The notes below the pieces were generated by a model. It searched no databases. It was not told where the DNA came from and saw only the letters and a list, made by a program, of their open reading frames with translations. Source: JACPVF01 sp964502095 (GTDB lineage Bacteria; Chloroflexota; Anaerolineae; Anaerolineales; Villigracilaceae). Taken from it: a stretch of 64,000 nucleotides of DNA. Each line of letters opens with the position of its first letter. Positions within the stretch are counted from its first letter, which is position 1. The stretch lies in contig CAZCUF010000003.1 in NCBI GenBank assembly GCA_964502095.1, forward strand, positions 233,392-297,391, written 5' to 3'. The position numbers and the translations under genes are program-made. Positions 25,224 through 33,271 of this stretch are shown here, piece by piece.

Positions 25224-26755
25224 GCCGTAATAATTATCTGTTCCTTTTAATTCTTGGGTTAATCGTGCAGTTCGTCGTGGCGCATTTTGAAAAAGTGCCG
25301 GGTTACCTCGACGCGGATTACTACATGGCCGGGGGCATGCAATTGGCGCAAGGCAAAGGGTTTACCGAGCCGTATATTTGGACTTATCTCGATAATCCGC
25401 AAGGCCTGCCGCATCCTTCGCACGGATATTGGATGCCGCTGGCCTCCATCGTTGCCGCGTTGGGCATGTTCGTTACTGGTCAACAAACCTATGCCGCAGG
25501 ACGGCTGGCGTTCATTCTGATTGCGGCGCTCGTCCCCGCGTTGACCGCCGCGCTGGCATACACGTTTTCCCGGCGCCGCGATCTCGCCCTGACCTCCGGC
25601 CTGCTTGCCGTTTTCCCGGTGTTTCATCTGCCCTTCATGCCCGTCACCGATAATTACGGAATTTTCATGCTTCTGGGCGGTTTATATTTTTTGCTTGCCA
25701 TCCGTCCGCGCCCGTGGTTTTGGCTTGGTCTGTTCGCGGGCCTCATGACTTTGGCGCGCAGTGACGGCCTGCTTTGGCTGGCGCTCACATTTCTATTTAT
25801 TCTTTGGCGGGTTCACGATGAAAAGGAATCGCTCGGGAGCCTGATCCGTTTCGGCTTTTCCGCGTTGATTGGCTTTCTGCTCATCATGGGGCCCTGGTAC
25901 ATCCGCAATTTCGATGTGTACGGCTCATGGATGTCGCCGGGCAACAGCCGCGCTTTGTGGCTGACCTCGTACGACGAAACCTTTATTTACCCCGCCAGCA
26001 AATTGACGATGCAATCCTGGCTGGCAAGCGGCTGGGACGCGATCTTCAAGGTGCGTTTATGGGCGCTTTGGAATAATTTTCAGACTATGCTTGCCGCGCA
26101 GGGACACATTATTTTGTTTCCCTTTATTCTGGCGGGGATGTGGGGGCGTCGCCGCGAGCGCCGCGTACAGCTTGGCTTCACAGGCTGGATGATCTTGTTC
26201 GTCGTTCTGAGTCTCGTGTTTCCGTTCGCTGGCGTGCGCGGCAGTTTCTTCCATGCGGGGGCCGCACTGCAACCGTTGTTCTGGTCGCTGGCGCCGCTCG
26301 GCTTGGAGTCGGTGGTGGCTTGGGCGAGGAGTCGCGGCTGGTTCACGCGGCAGGCTCAGGTCGTGTTTCGAGTCGCCCTGGTCCAGATCGTGATTCTGCT
26401 ATCCATCTATTTGGTCTGGGTACGCCTTTTCCAAAAAGGCTGGGATGAGGGCGAGTTATCGTATCCGGCTGTGGAAAGATATTTGGTCGCGCAAGGCATC
26501 GAACCCGGCGCGCCGGTGATGGCGTTGAATCCGCCCGGCTATTATTTAATGACGCGGCGTCCCGCCATTGTACAGCCTTATGGCGATGTGCAGACGTTGC
26601 TGGCCGCGGCACAGCGTTATGGCGTAAAGTATCTTGTGTTCGAACCAGCGGGCAGGCTGGCGCCCATCAAAAATTTATACGATCATCCCCAGGATTACAA
26701 TCAATTCGATTACCTCGGTGAAGTGAATGACATCCGTATCTTTGAAATCAAATGA
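25220..26755 (+). CDS. GT39-like membrane glycosyltransferase
   Basis: A 511-residue GT-C protein with about eleven membrane helices. The first luminal loop carries LDADYYMAGGMQLAQGKGF, the acidic site pattern of ArnT/PMT-type transferases, and GPWYIRNFDVYG is typical after helix 8. The start ATG 25220 overlaps the previous stop, and the frame upstream of it is a shadow of the GT87-like gene. It likely moves a lipid-linked sugar outside the membrane. Confidence 0.75.
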   Translation: MSRNNYLFLLILGLIVQFVVAHFEKVPGYLDADYYMAGGMQLAQGKGFTEPYIWTYLDNPQGLPHPSHGYWMPLASIVAALGMFVTGQQTYAAGRLAFILIAALVPALTAALAYTFSRRRDLALTSGLLAVFPVFHLPFMPVTDNYGIFMLLGGLYFLLAIRPRPWFWLGLFAGLMTLARSDGLLWLALTFLFILWRVHDEKESLGSLIRFGFSALIGFLLIMGPWYIRNFDVYGSWMSPGNSRALWLTSYDETFIYPASKLTMQSWLASGWDAIFKVRLWALWNNFQTMLAAQGHIILFPFILAGMWGRRRERRVQLGFTGWMILFVVLSLVFPFAGVRGSFFHAGAALQPLFWSLAPLGLESVVAWARSRGWFTRQAQVVFRVALVQIVILLSIYLVWVRLFQKGWDEGELSYPAVERYLVAQGIEPGAPVMALNPPGYYLMTRRPAIVQPYGDVQTLLAAAQRYGVKYLVFEPAGRLAPIKNLYDHPQDYNQFDYLGEVNDIRIFEIK

Positions 26756-26765
26756 CGCGCGCTTA

Positions 26766-28214
26766 ATGCGCCTGGATCTGATTATTTTGGCGGTTGCAGT
26801 TGTGGTGGGCGCCGCTATTTATTTGCTCGCCAGCGCCTTCACTTACAAGATCGGCTTTCCGTTGGACGACTCTTGGATTCATCAGACCTACGCGCGCAAC
26901 TTGGCGGAGCATGGTCAGTGGGCGTATCGCCTCGGCGTGCCGTCGGCAGGTTCGACCGCGCCATTATGGTCTGCATTATTAGCTATTGGGTTTTGGTTAC
27001 GTCTTGCGCCGTATGCCTGGACCTATCTCCTCGGCGGAGCGACTTTATGGCTGTTGGCTGTTCTTGGCGAAACGACCACGCGGCACATTTTGCCCATCTA
27101 TCGTCCGCGCGTTCCCTGGGTTGGCCTGATGTTTGTTTTCGAATGGCATTTGCTGTGGGCGGCGATGTCCGGTATGGAGACTTTACTTCACGCACTGATC
27201 ATCACATCCGTGCTGGCATCTTTGATGATGAAAACGCGTCGCTACCTGACCCTGGGCCTGCTGACCGGTTTAAGCGTTTGGGTTCGCCCAGACGGTTTGA
27301 CTCTGCTCGGCCCCGTTTTGCTGACGATTATCCTCACCGAAAAAGATAACCGGGCGCGTTGGCGAATGGCCGCAAAATATTTAATCGGCTTCAGCGCGAT
27401 ATTCCTTTTCTATCTTTTATTCAATCTCGCGATTGGCGGCACGCCCATGCCGAACACTTTCTACGCCAAGCAGGCCGAATACGCGTCCTGGCAGGCGCTT
27501 CCAATTTTACAGCGGATCGGTCAACTGGCGCTTCAGTTGCTCGTGGGGCCGGCAGTGATTCTGTTGCCGGGCGCTATCGGCTGGATTGTTTCAGCGGTAC
27601 GAACGCGCTCCTGGGGGGCATTATCCGGCGTTGTTTGGTTTATCGGTTATCTCTGGTTATATGTTTCGCGTTTACCGCTTTATCAACACGGCCGCTATAT
27701 CATGCCGGCCATGCCGATCTTCTTCTTGTGGGGGATGTTGGCTGTCGTGCAATTTGCTGGAACTGGGCAATTTGGCCGCTACCACTGGTTCGCGCAAACT
27801 CTCTGGCGGGCCAGCCTGGCGGCGATATATCTGTTATTTGTGATTCTGGGTGCGCGCTCCTATGCGCGGGATGTCGCGTTGATCGAAAGCGAGATGGTTG
27901 TTACCGCCAAATGGGCCGCTGACCATCTCCCGCCGGGCGCAGTGATCGCGGCTCATGATATCGGCGCCCTGGGATATTTTGACGATCATCCCATCGTTGA
28001 TTTGGCCGGGTTGATTTCTCCGGAAGTCATTCCCTTCATCCGGAACGAGCCGAAATTGGCTTCCTATCTTGACGAAAAACAGGTCAATTACCTGATCGCC
28101 TTTCCGGATTTTTATCCAAATCTGATAAAGCAGGCGAGTCCCGTTTTTGTTTCTGACGGCGCTTTCGCCCGCCAATTCGGAAGTCAGAATATGACGATCT
28201 ATCGGTGGAAATAA
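26766..28214 (+). CDS. GT-C-type membrane protein
   Basis: A 482-residue protein with about eleven helices. The first loop reads GFPLDDSWIHQTYARNLAEHGQWAY, the Asp-Asp pattern of Chloroflexota GT-C proteins. The C-terminal domain has AKWAADHLPPGAVIAAHDIGALGYF, which matches periplasmic domains of this group. ATG 26727 is an alternative start that would overlap the previous gene by 29 bases. With its two neighbours it forms a three-gene unit. Confidence 0.7.
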   Translation: MRLDLIILAVAVVVGAAIYLLASAFTYKIGFPLDDSWIHQTYARNLAEHGQWAYRLGVPSAGSTAPLWSALLAIGFWLRLAPYAWTYLLGGATLWLLAVLGETTTRHILPIYRPRVPWVGLMFVFEWHLLWAAMSGMETLLHALIITSVLASLMMKTRRYLTLGLLTGLSVWVRPDGLTLLGPVLLTIILTEKDNRARWRMAAKYLIGFSAIFLFYLLFNLAIGGTPMPNTFYAKQAEYASWQALPILQRIGQLALQLLVGPAVILLPGAIGWIVSAVRTRSWGALSGVVWFIGYLWLYVSRLPLYQHGRYIMPAMPIFFLWGMLAVVQFAGTGQFGRYHWFAQTLWRASLAAIYLLFVILGARSYARDVALIESEMVVTAKWAADHLPPGAVIAAHDIGALGYFDDHPIVDLAGLISPEVIPFIRNEPKLASYLDEKQVNYLIAFPDFYPNLIKQASPVFVSDGAFARQFGSQNMTIYRWK

Positions 28215-28262
28215 CCTTAATCGGTTAAAATAGATACATTCTTTGACGCGAAACGAGCCAGG

Positions 28263-28970
28263 ATGAACCAGATCACACTTTTGGTCGTTGATGACCATCC
28301 GTTATTCCGCCAGGGAGTCATTGATGCGCTGTCTTTGGAGGCCGATATGACGATTATCGCTCAGGCGGCGAACGGCGAAGACGGCCTATCCTTGATTCGA
28401 TCCATGCACCCGGCTGTGGCTGTATTGGATGTAAACCTGCCGGGCATGAACGGACAACAAATTACGCATATGGTAACGCAGGAGAAACTGCCGACGCGGA
28501 TTTTGCTGATGACCGGTTACGACGATGTGGAACAGGCGATTCATGCCGCCCTTGCAGGCGCGGCGGCTTATTGTTCCAAAGATATTCAGGCGCAGAGCCT
28601 GCCGCGCATTATTCGCGAAGTGGCGAACGGAAAATTCGTCATGGGCGAACAGGTTTTCAATCGGCGCGAATTGGAGCAATGGGTGGATGATCAGATGGAG
28701 GGCGCGCGGCGTTCCTATAGCGAGCCGGGCAGTCCGTTCCATCCGCTTTCTGACCGCGAGATGGAAGTCCTGGCTTGTGTGGTGCGCGGGATGAGCAATA
28801 AAGAGATTGCCAGCCTGCTGGGAATCAGCCATCAAACAGTCAAGAATCACGTGACGGCCATTCTGCGGAAATTCGGAGTTGAAGATCGCACGCAGGCGGT
28901 TGTTTACGCGTTGAAACGCGGCTGGGTGACTCTTAAAGACGCGAAATTTGGCATCGAGGAGCAATCATGA
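28263..28970 (+). CDS. NarL/FixJ-family response regulator
   Basis: A 235-residue regulator. The receiver domain (residues 1-120) has DDHPLFRQG, phospho-Asp in AVAVLDVNLPGMNG and 'LLMTGYDD'. The C-terminal LuxR-type helix-turn-helix is LSDREMEVLACVVRGMSNKEIASLLGISHQTVKNHV. It overlaps the histidine kinase by 4 bases (ATGA). It is 1.2 kb before the Flp pilin genes, so pilus control is a plausible target. Confidence 0.92.
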   Translation: MNQITLLVVDDHPLFRQGVIDALSLEADMTIIAQAANGEDGLSLIRSMHPAVAVLDVNLPGMNGQQITHMVTQEKLPTRILLMTGYDDVEQAIHAALAGAAAYCSKDIQAQSLPRIIREVANGKFVMGEQVFNRRELEQWVDDQMEGARRSYSEPGSPFHPLSDREMEVLACVVRGMSNKEIASLLGISHQTVKNHVTAILRKFGVEDRTQAVVYALKRGWVTLKDAKFGIEEQS

Positions 28971-29998
28971 CTATCGAAGATATGACTGGTGAAACTTCGG
29001 ATAAAACGATCGACCTCCCCTCGGAGTTGGATGAGACTCAGCGCGCCTTGCGTGAAGTGACCTCGTTTATCGAACAAAGTCAGGGAGAGCTTGCCAAGCT
29101 GACGCAGAGAAACACAGCGATTGCGGCCCATCTTCAACAAATCCAGAAACAATTGGGACAAATGACCGGCGAGGATATCCGGCTTGCATATGATTCGGCT
29201 TTGGATGCGCAACAGCGGTTGTTCGTGATGCGCGGCCAGCTCGAGAAGCTTCAGAATGATCGTACACATCTGGGAAAATATAAGGCGCTCCTCGAACAAT
29301 TAAACTCAAATACAGCGGCTTCGGCGGCGCAAACCTCCGGCGGGGTGAAGAGTCCCAACACAGGGATTGAAATGATTGTGAATGCCCAGGAGGCGGAACG
29401 TCAGCGCCTCTCCCGGCAAATGCACGATGGGCCGGCCCAGGCATTGTCCAATTTTATTTTGCAGACGGAAATTGCCATGCGCTTGCTTGGCGCCGATCCG
29501 GCACAGGCCAAAGAAGAACTGGTCAATTTGAAAAATGCGGCCATGAGCACCTTTCAAAAAGTCCGCAACTTTATTTTTGAATTGCGGCCGATGATGCTGG
29601 ACGATTTGGGTCTTGTGCCGACGTTGCACCGATATGTGGACGCCTTTAAAGAACAGACCGGGCTGGATGTCAGTTTGACCGTTACAGGCAATGAACGCCG
29701 CCTCGAACCTTATATCGAAGTGATGCTGTTCCGCGCAGTTCAAGAGTTGCTCGGTAACGCGGCTCGTCACAGCCAGGCGACCGCGGTCAAAGTACAGGTT
29801 GATCTCGGGAACGAAATGATCCGGGCAAGCGTGGACGATAATGGGAAGGGATTTGATACTGAAACTCTGGACGAATCCACGAGCCTCGGTCTTAAATTGA
29901 TTCGAGATCGGTGTGAAATGTTGGGAGGAAATTTTGGAATGGACAGCACGCTGGGTAAAGGAACAAGAGTCACCTTCGATGTGCCGGTGCGTGGTTGA
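28967..29998 (+). CDS. DegS/NarX-type soluble histidine kinase
   Basis: A 343-residue kinase without membrane helices. The N-terminal 110 residues form a coiled coil (many QLEKLQ-like heptads), giving a DegS-like layout. The HisKA_3 phospho-site is ERQRLSRQMHDGPAQALSNF (His in MHDGPAQ). The ATPase has the N box ELLGNAARHSQA and G1 DDNGKGFD, then 'TSLGLKLIRDRCEMLGG'. It pairs with the preceding regulator. The signal is probably cytoplasmic. Confidence 0.92.
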   Translation: MTIEDMTGETSDKTIDLPSELDETQRALREVTSFIEQSQGELAKLTQRNTAIAAHLQQIQKQLGQMTGEDIRLAYDSALDAQQRLFVMRGQLEKLQNDRTHLGKYKALLEQLNSNTAASAAQTSGGVKSPNTGIEMIVNAQEAERQRLSRQMHDGPAQALSNFILQTEIAMRLLGADPAQAKEELVNLKNAAMSTFQKVRNFIFELRPMMLDDLGLVPTLHRYVDAFKEQTGLDVSLTVTGNERRLEPYIEVMLFRAVQELLGNAARHSQATAVKVQVDLGNEMIRASVDDNGKGFDTETLDESTSLGLKLIRDRCEMLGGNFGMDSTLGKGTRVTFDVPVRG

Positions 29999-30052
29999 TT
30001 TTGCATAATTGTCAGACTAACACTATTGTTAAGGAAAAATAAACTTATGCTC

Positions 30053-30080
30053 TTGCCATGTTTGGCCGGGTGAGTATAAT
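30053..30080 (+). promoter_or_regulatory. Promoter of Flp pilin gene 1
   Basis: TTGCCA and TATAAT with a 16-base spacer. The same layout recurs before pilin gene 2, and parts of the leader (CCGGGGAGAATTTT, GAAAGGAG) are shared. Confidence 0.7.
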
Positions 30081-30137
30081 GGATATAACTCAACGGGTTA
30101 TCCGGGGAGAATTTTCAAGAAAGGAGCTGTCAAATCC

Positions 30138-30296
30138 ATGTTATTTGCCCCTAAAGAGAAAGGCCAAGGTTTGGTAGAGTACGCTTTGATCCTTGTTTTG
30201 GTTGCCATTGTTGTTATCGCTGCGCTCATGATCCTGGGCCCGATTATCGGCAACGTATTCAGCAAGATCAACAACAGCCTTTCCGGCGTATCGTAA
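30138..30296 (+). CDS. Flp-type pilin 1
   Basis: A 52-residue type IVb prepilin. It has the short basic leader KEKG, cleavage expected before QGLVEYALIL (Glu at +5), then a hydrophobic helix VLVAIVVIAALMILG and tail KINNSLSGVS. Ribosome site GAAAGGAG. It is nearly identical at DNA level to the second pilin at 30479. It assembles the Tad pilus and would be processed by a prepilin peptidase that is not in the window. Confidence 0.92.
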   Translation: MLFAPKEKGQGLVEYALILVLVAIVVIAALMILGPIIGNVFSKINNSLSGVS

Positions 30297-30318
30297 ACCT
30301 CATCGTAGTCAGTTTCAG

Positions 30319-30350
30319 AACGACCCTGCTCTGTGGCGGGGTCGTTTTCG
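30319..30350 (+). terminator. Terminator after pilin 1
   Basis: Stem aacgaccc / gggtcgtt, extended by GC pairs around the loop and followed by TTTTCGTT. It allows strong pilin expression separate from the assembly genes. Confidence 0.7.
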
Positions 30351-30395
30351 TTACGGTTTGATTGCAATTTTGTAAGGAGTAATGAGAAATATAAT

Positions 30396-30423
30396 TTGCT
30401 AATTCTGGCGGGGCGGCTATAAT
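30396..30423 (+). promoter_or_regulatory. Promoter of Flp pilin gene 2
   Basis: TTGCTA and TATAAT with a 16-base spacer, a duplicate of the pilin 1 promoter layout. Confidence 0.7.
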
Positions 30424-30478
30424 GTAGCTTACTCAAGGTTGAAAACCGGGAGAATTTTGATGAAAGGAGGAGTTTCTC

Positions 30479-30634
30479 ATGTTATTTGCCCCTAAAGAGA
30501 AAGGCCAAGGTTTGGTAGAGTACGCTTTGATCCTTGTTTTGGTTGCCATTGTTGTTATCGCTGCGCTCATGATCCTGGGCCCGATTATCGGCAATGTATT
30601 CAGCAAGATCAACAACAGCCTTTCCAGCTTCTAA
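30479..30634 (+). CDS. Flp-type pilin 2
   Basis: A 51-residue prepilin whose first 49 residues match pilin 1. Only the tail differs (SSF instead of SGVS). One silent C-to-T change (aac to aat) is the only substitution seen before the tails diverge. Ribosome site AAAGGAGGAG. The near-identity points to recent duplication or ongoing gene conversion. Confidence 0.92.
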   Translation: MLFAPKEKGQGLVEYALILVLVAIVVIAALMILGPIIGNVFSKINNSLSSF

Positions 30635-30643
30635 CCCTTTGTA

Positions 30644-30784
30644 ATGGAGAAAGGCTAAGGTCTGGGGAGCGCGCTTCGACCCTTGTTTTGGTTGCCATTG
30701 TTATCACTGTTGCACTCGTCATTCTGGTTCCGGTCATCGGCAATCCGTTCAGCAAGATCGACGCCGCCTCCTTCGGCAGTTTAG
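30644..30784 (+). pseudogene. Dead third Flp pilin copy
   Basis: The stretch aligns with the pilin genes from the KEKGQG region through 'FSKI', but the Gln codon after Gly is now TAA and one base is lost in the VEYALIL segment. Later segments (GTTGCCATTGTT, ATCGGCAA, TTCAGCAAGATC) stay clearly similar. No functional product is expected. Confidence 0.75.
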
Positions 30785-30797
30785 CCCCCAAACACAG

Positions 30798-30836
30798 AAA
30801 AGTAGGGCTCCGCCAAGTGCAGAGTCCTACTTTTTT
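30798..30836 (+). terminator. Terminator after the pilin block
   Basis: Thirteen-base arms aaaagtagggctc / gagtcctactttt (one G-T pair) followed by TT; a strong stem with a T-rich end. It separates the pilins from cpaB. Confidence 0.8.
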
Positions 30837-30919
30837 ACCAGCATGAAACAGCTATTTTCTTGTATAATCATGGATGATATGAGCACTTTGCGGAAGGTGG
30901 CAAAGAGAGGAGAATTTAC

Positions 30920-31984
30920 ATGCGTCGCGGACGGATCTTGATTTTCGTACTTTTGATTGTGGTGATCGGGCTGATTGTGGGAGTCTACGTTTTGCAACAA
31001 ATCCTGCGATCCCGCCAGCCGCAACAGCCCGCATCTGTCGAAGTTTACGTTGCCGGTCAAAACATTCCCCAGGGAGGCGACATCAAAGAGATTATGTTGA
31101 AGACGATCAAACTGCCGCCTGAGAACGTGGTGGATGTGATGTTCAGAAAAGATCAGCTGGCCCAACTGACGACCAATAAAGTGGCGCGTTATCCTCTCGA
31201 CCAGGGCGTTGTAATTACTCAAGCCATGATTGTGGATAAGTCGATAGCTGTTTCCATTGCCGGCCCTCAATGGGCGGCTCTCGTGCCTCCCGGAATGACT
31301 GCCATATCGATTCCCGCAACCCGCCTTACGCTGGCGGGGTTTGGCGTTGCCGATGGCGCTCATGTCAATGTCAACGCCTGCTTCCAATTTGTAGACGTGG
31401 ACCCGAGCTTCCAAACGAAATTACCGGATAAAGTCGGCACCCTTTCGGGCACCGGCGTGGTAGCAGATAAACTCCCCGTTCTTTCTCTTAGCGCAGGTCC
31501 GATCACTGACCTGGGTCCGCAGGGACGCTTGGAATTGGATCCGTCGCTTCAGCAACCCTATTACCTGCTCCCGTCCGAAGATCAACGCCCGCGCACAGTT
31601 TGTCAATTGCTGTTTCAAGATGTGGTTGTTCTGAAGACAGGGAACTTCACCCTGGCTTCCACGGATACGGCCAGCGCACAACAACAGCAGGGCGGTAATC
31701 AGCAAAATCAGGCCGCCCCGCCAGCCCCGGATATCGTGACGTTGATCGTCTCTCCGCAAGACTCGATCACATTGACTTATCTGGTTTATACCAACGCCAA
31801 GATCGAGCTGGCGCTTCGGAATCCGAACGATCAGTCCCGTCAGGCGACTGAAGCCACCACGCTTCAATTTTTACTGAGCCAGTATAATATCCCCATCCCG
31901 GCAAAGCTCCCATATGCTTCAGAGCCGCGGATTGACGCGTTGGCGGAGCCAATTCTCGGTACGAATGTGCCGGCTGGACAATGA
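30920..31984 (+). CDS. cpaB: Flp pilus assembly protein CpaB/RcpC-like
   Basis: A 354-residue protein with one N-terminal membrane helix (residues 6-28), then a SAF/beta-clip domain (VEVYVAGQNIPQGGDI and 'YPLDQGVVITQAMI'). The middle resembles RcpC (AISIPATRLTLAGFGVADG, HVNVNACF). A Gln-rich stretch lies near residues 253-265. In diderms CpaB works with the secretin; here it may act at the cell wall. Ribosome site GAGAGGAGAA. Confidence 0.85.
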   Translation: MRRGRILIFVLLIVVIGLIVGVYVLQQILRSRQPQQPASVEVYVAGQNIPQGGDIKEIMLKTIKLPPENVVDVMFRKDQLAQLTTNKVARYPLDQGVVITQAMIVDKSIAVSIAGPQWAALVPPGMTAISIPATRLTLAGFGVADGAHVNVNACFQFVDVDPSFQTKLPDKVGTLSGTGVVADKLPVLSLSAGPITDLGPQGRLELDPSLQQPYYLLPSEDQRPRTVCQLLFQDVVVLKTGNFTLASTDTASAQQQQGGNQQNQAAPPAPDIVTLIVSPQDSITLTYLVYTNAKIELALRNPNDQSRQATEATTLQFLLSQYNIPIPAKLPYASEPRIDALAEPILGTNVPAGQ

Positions 31985-32013
31985 TTATAAGTTGAACATC
32001 GATAGAGGTTTTT

Positions 32014-33261
32014 ATGGCCGCCGATAAAATCCGGGTCTTGATCGTTGACGACATTGCTGAAACCCGGGAAAATGTTCGTAAACTGCTTCAATTTGAGGCC
32101 GATGTTGAAGTGGTGGGGGCGGCGCGCACCGGCAAGGAAGGGATTCAACTAGCGCAGGAACTGGATCCGGATGTTGTCCTGATGGATATCAACATGCCGG
32201 ATATTGACGGCATCGCCGCCACTGAGACCATTCGGCGCCGTTCGCCTTATATTCAAGTGGTCATTCTCTCCGTACAAGGCGATCAAAATTATATGCGCCG
32301 CGCCATGTTAGCAGGCGCCAGAGACTTTCTTACCAAGCCTCCGTCTGGAGATGAGTTGGTCTCGGCGATTCGCCGGGCAGGGGAAATGGCGCGCCTGGAA
32401 CGTTCGAAGGCCGCTCCCGGAAGAAGCAACAGCCCGGGTTTGAATGGACTGGCTACTCCGGTGGCAATCCTGCCGGGTTTGCTTCAAGGCAAGATTGTCT
32501 CGGTTTACAGCCCCAAGGGCGGCGTGGGAACGACCACTCTGGCTGTCAATCTTGCGATCGCTTTGCACAACGAGGATACGCGCGTTGTGCTTGTGGATGG
32601 CAACCTACAATTCGGGGATGTGGCGATCTTTGTTAATGAACAGGGGAAGAACACGATCGTTGAGATCGCTCCTCGAATCGATGAATTGGACGCCGAGGTG
32701 ATCGAGGATATTATGATCAAGCATGAAGCCTCGGGCGTCCACATTCTCGCGGCTCCGCAAAAACCGGAAAACGCCGAAAAGGTTACCCCGGAGCAATTTG
32801 CCAGAGTTCTCAATCTGCTCAAACAGTTATATGCTTACGTGGTAATTGATACCGCTTCTGCCATGACCGACATCACCCTGACTGCGGTTGATAATAGCGA
32901 CGTGGTGGTGTTAGTGACAACGCAGGAAATCCCTGCCATCAAGAATACGAGTTTGTGCCTCGATCTTTTCCAGACCATGGGCGTGTCGCGCGAACGAATT
33001 GTCTTGACGATGAATCGCTTCGATAAACGGATTGGGATCACGCCGGAGCGCGTGGGCAAGAATCTGAAGCAGGAAGTTGCGGCGGTCATTCCGTTGGATG
33101 AACGCGTGGTGCTTAATGCAGTCAACCGCGGCATCCCTTTTATGATCGATAACAAGACTCAATTGGTCGGGCGCGGCATTTATTCTTTGGCAGAATCGGT
33201 GCGAAGCAGGGTTGCCGCCCTGGATACTGAACAGGAAAGCTTGAACGCAGGCAAGCGTTAA
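32014..33261 (+). CDS. TadZ/CpaE-like receiver plus MinD-type ATPase
   Basis: A 415-residue protein. Residues 1-125 are a receiver domain with an intact phospho-site (VVLMDINMPDIDG). After a linker comes a ParA/MinD ATPase with deviant Walker A YSPKGGVGTTTLAVN and 'VVLVDGNLQFGDVAIF'. TadZ/CpaE proteins position the pilus machine at a cell site. The intact Asp suggests it can be phosphorylated, unlike many CpaE copies. Confidence 0.9.
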   Translation: MAADKIRVLIVDDIAETRENVRKLLQFEADVEVVGAARTGKEGIQLAQELDPDVVLMDINMPDIDGIAATETIRRRSPYIQVVILSVQGDQNYMRRAMLAGARDFLTKPPSGDELVSAIRRAGEMARLERSKAAPGRSNSPGLNGLATPVAILPGLLQGKIVSVYSPKGGVGTTTLAVNLAIALHNEDTRVVLVDGNLQFGDVAIFVNEQGKNTIVEIAPRIDELDAEVIEDIMIKHEASGVHILAAPQKPENAEKVTPEQFARVLNLLKQLYAYVVIDTASAMTDITLTAVDNSDVVVLVTTQEIPAIKNTSLCLDLFQTMGVSRERIVLTMNRFDKRIGITPERVGKNLKQEVAAVIPLDERVVLNAVNRGIPFMIDNKTQLVGRGIYSLAESVRSRVAALDTEQESLNAGKR

Positions 33262-33271
33262 GGAGTAGTAG

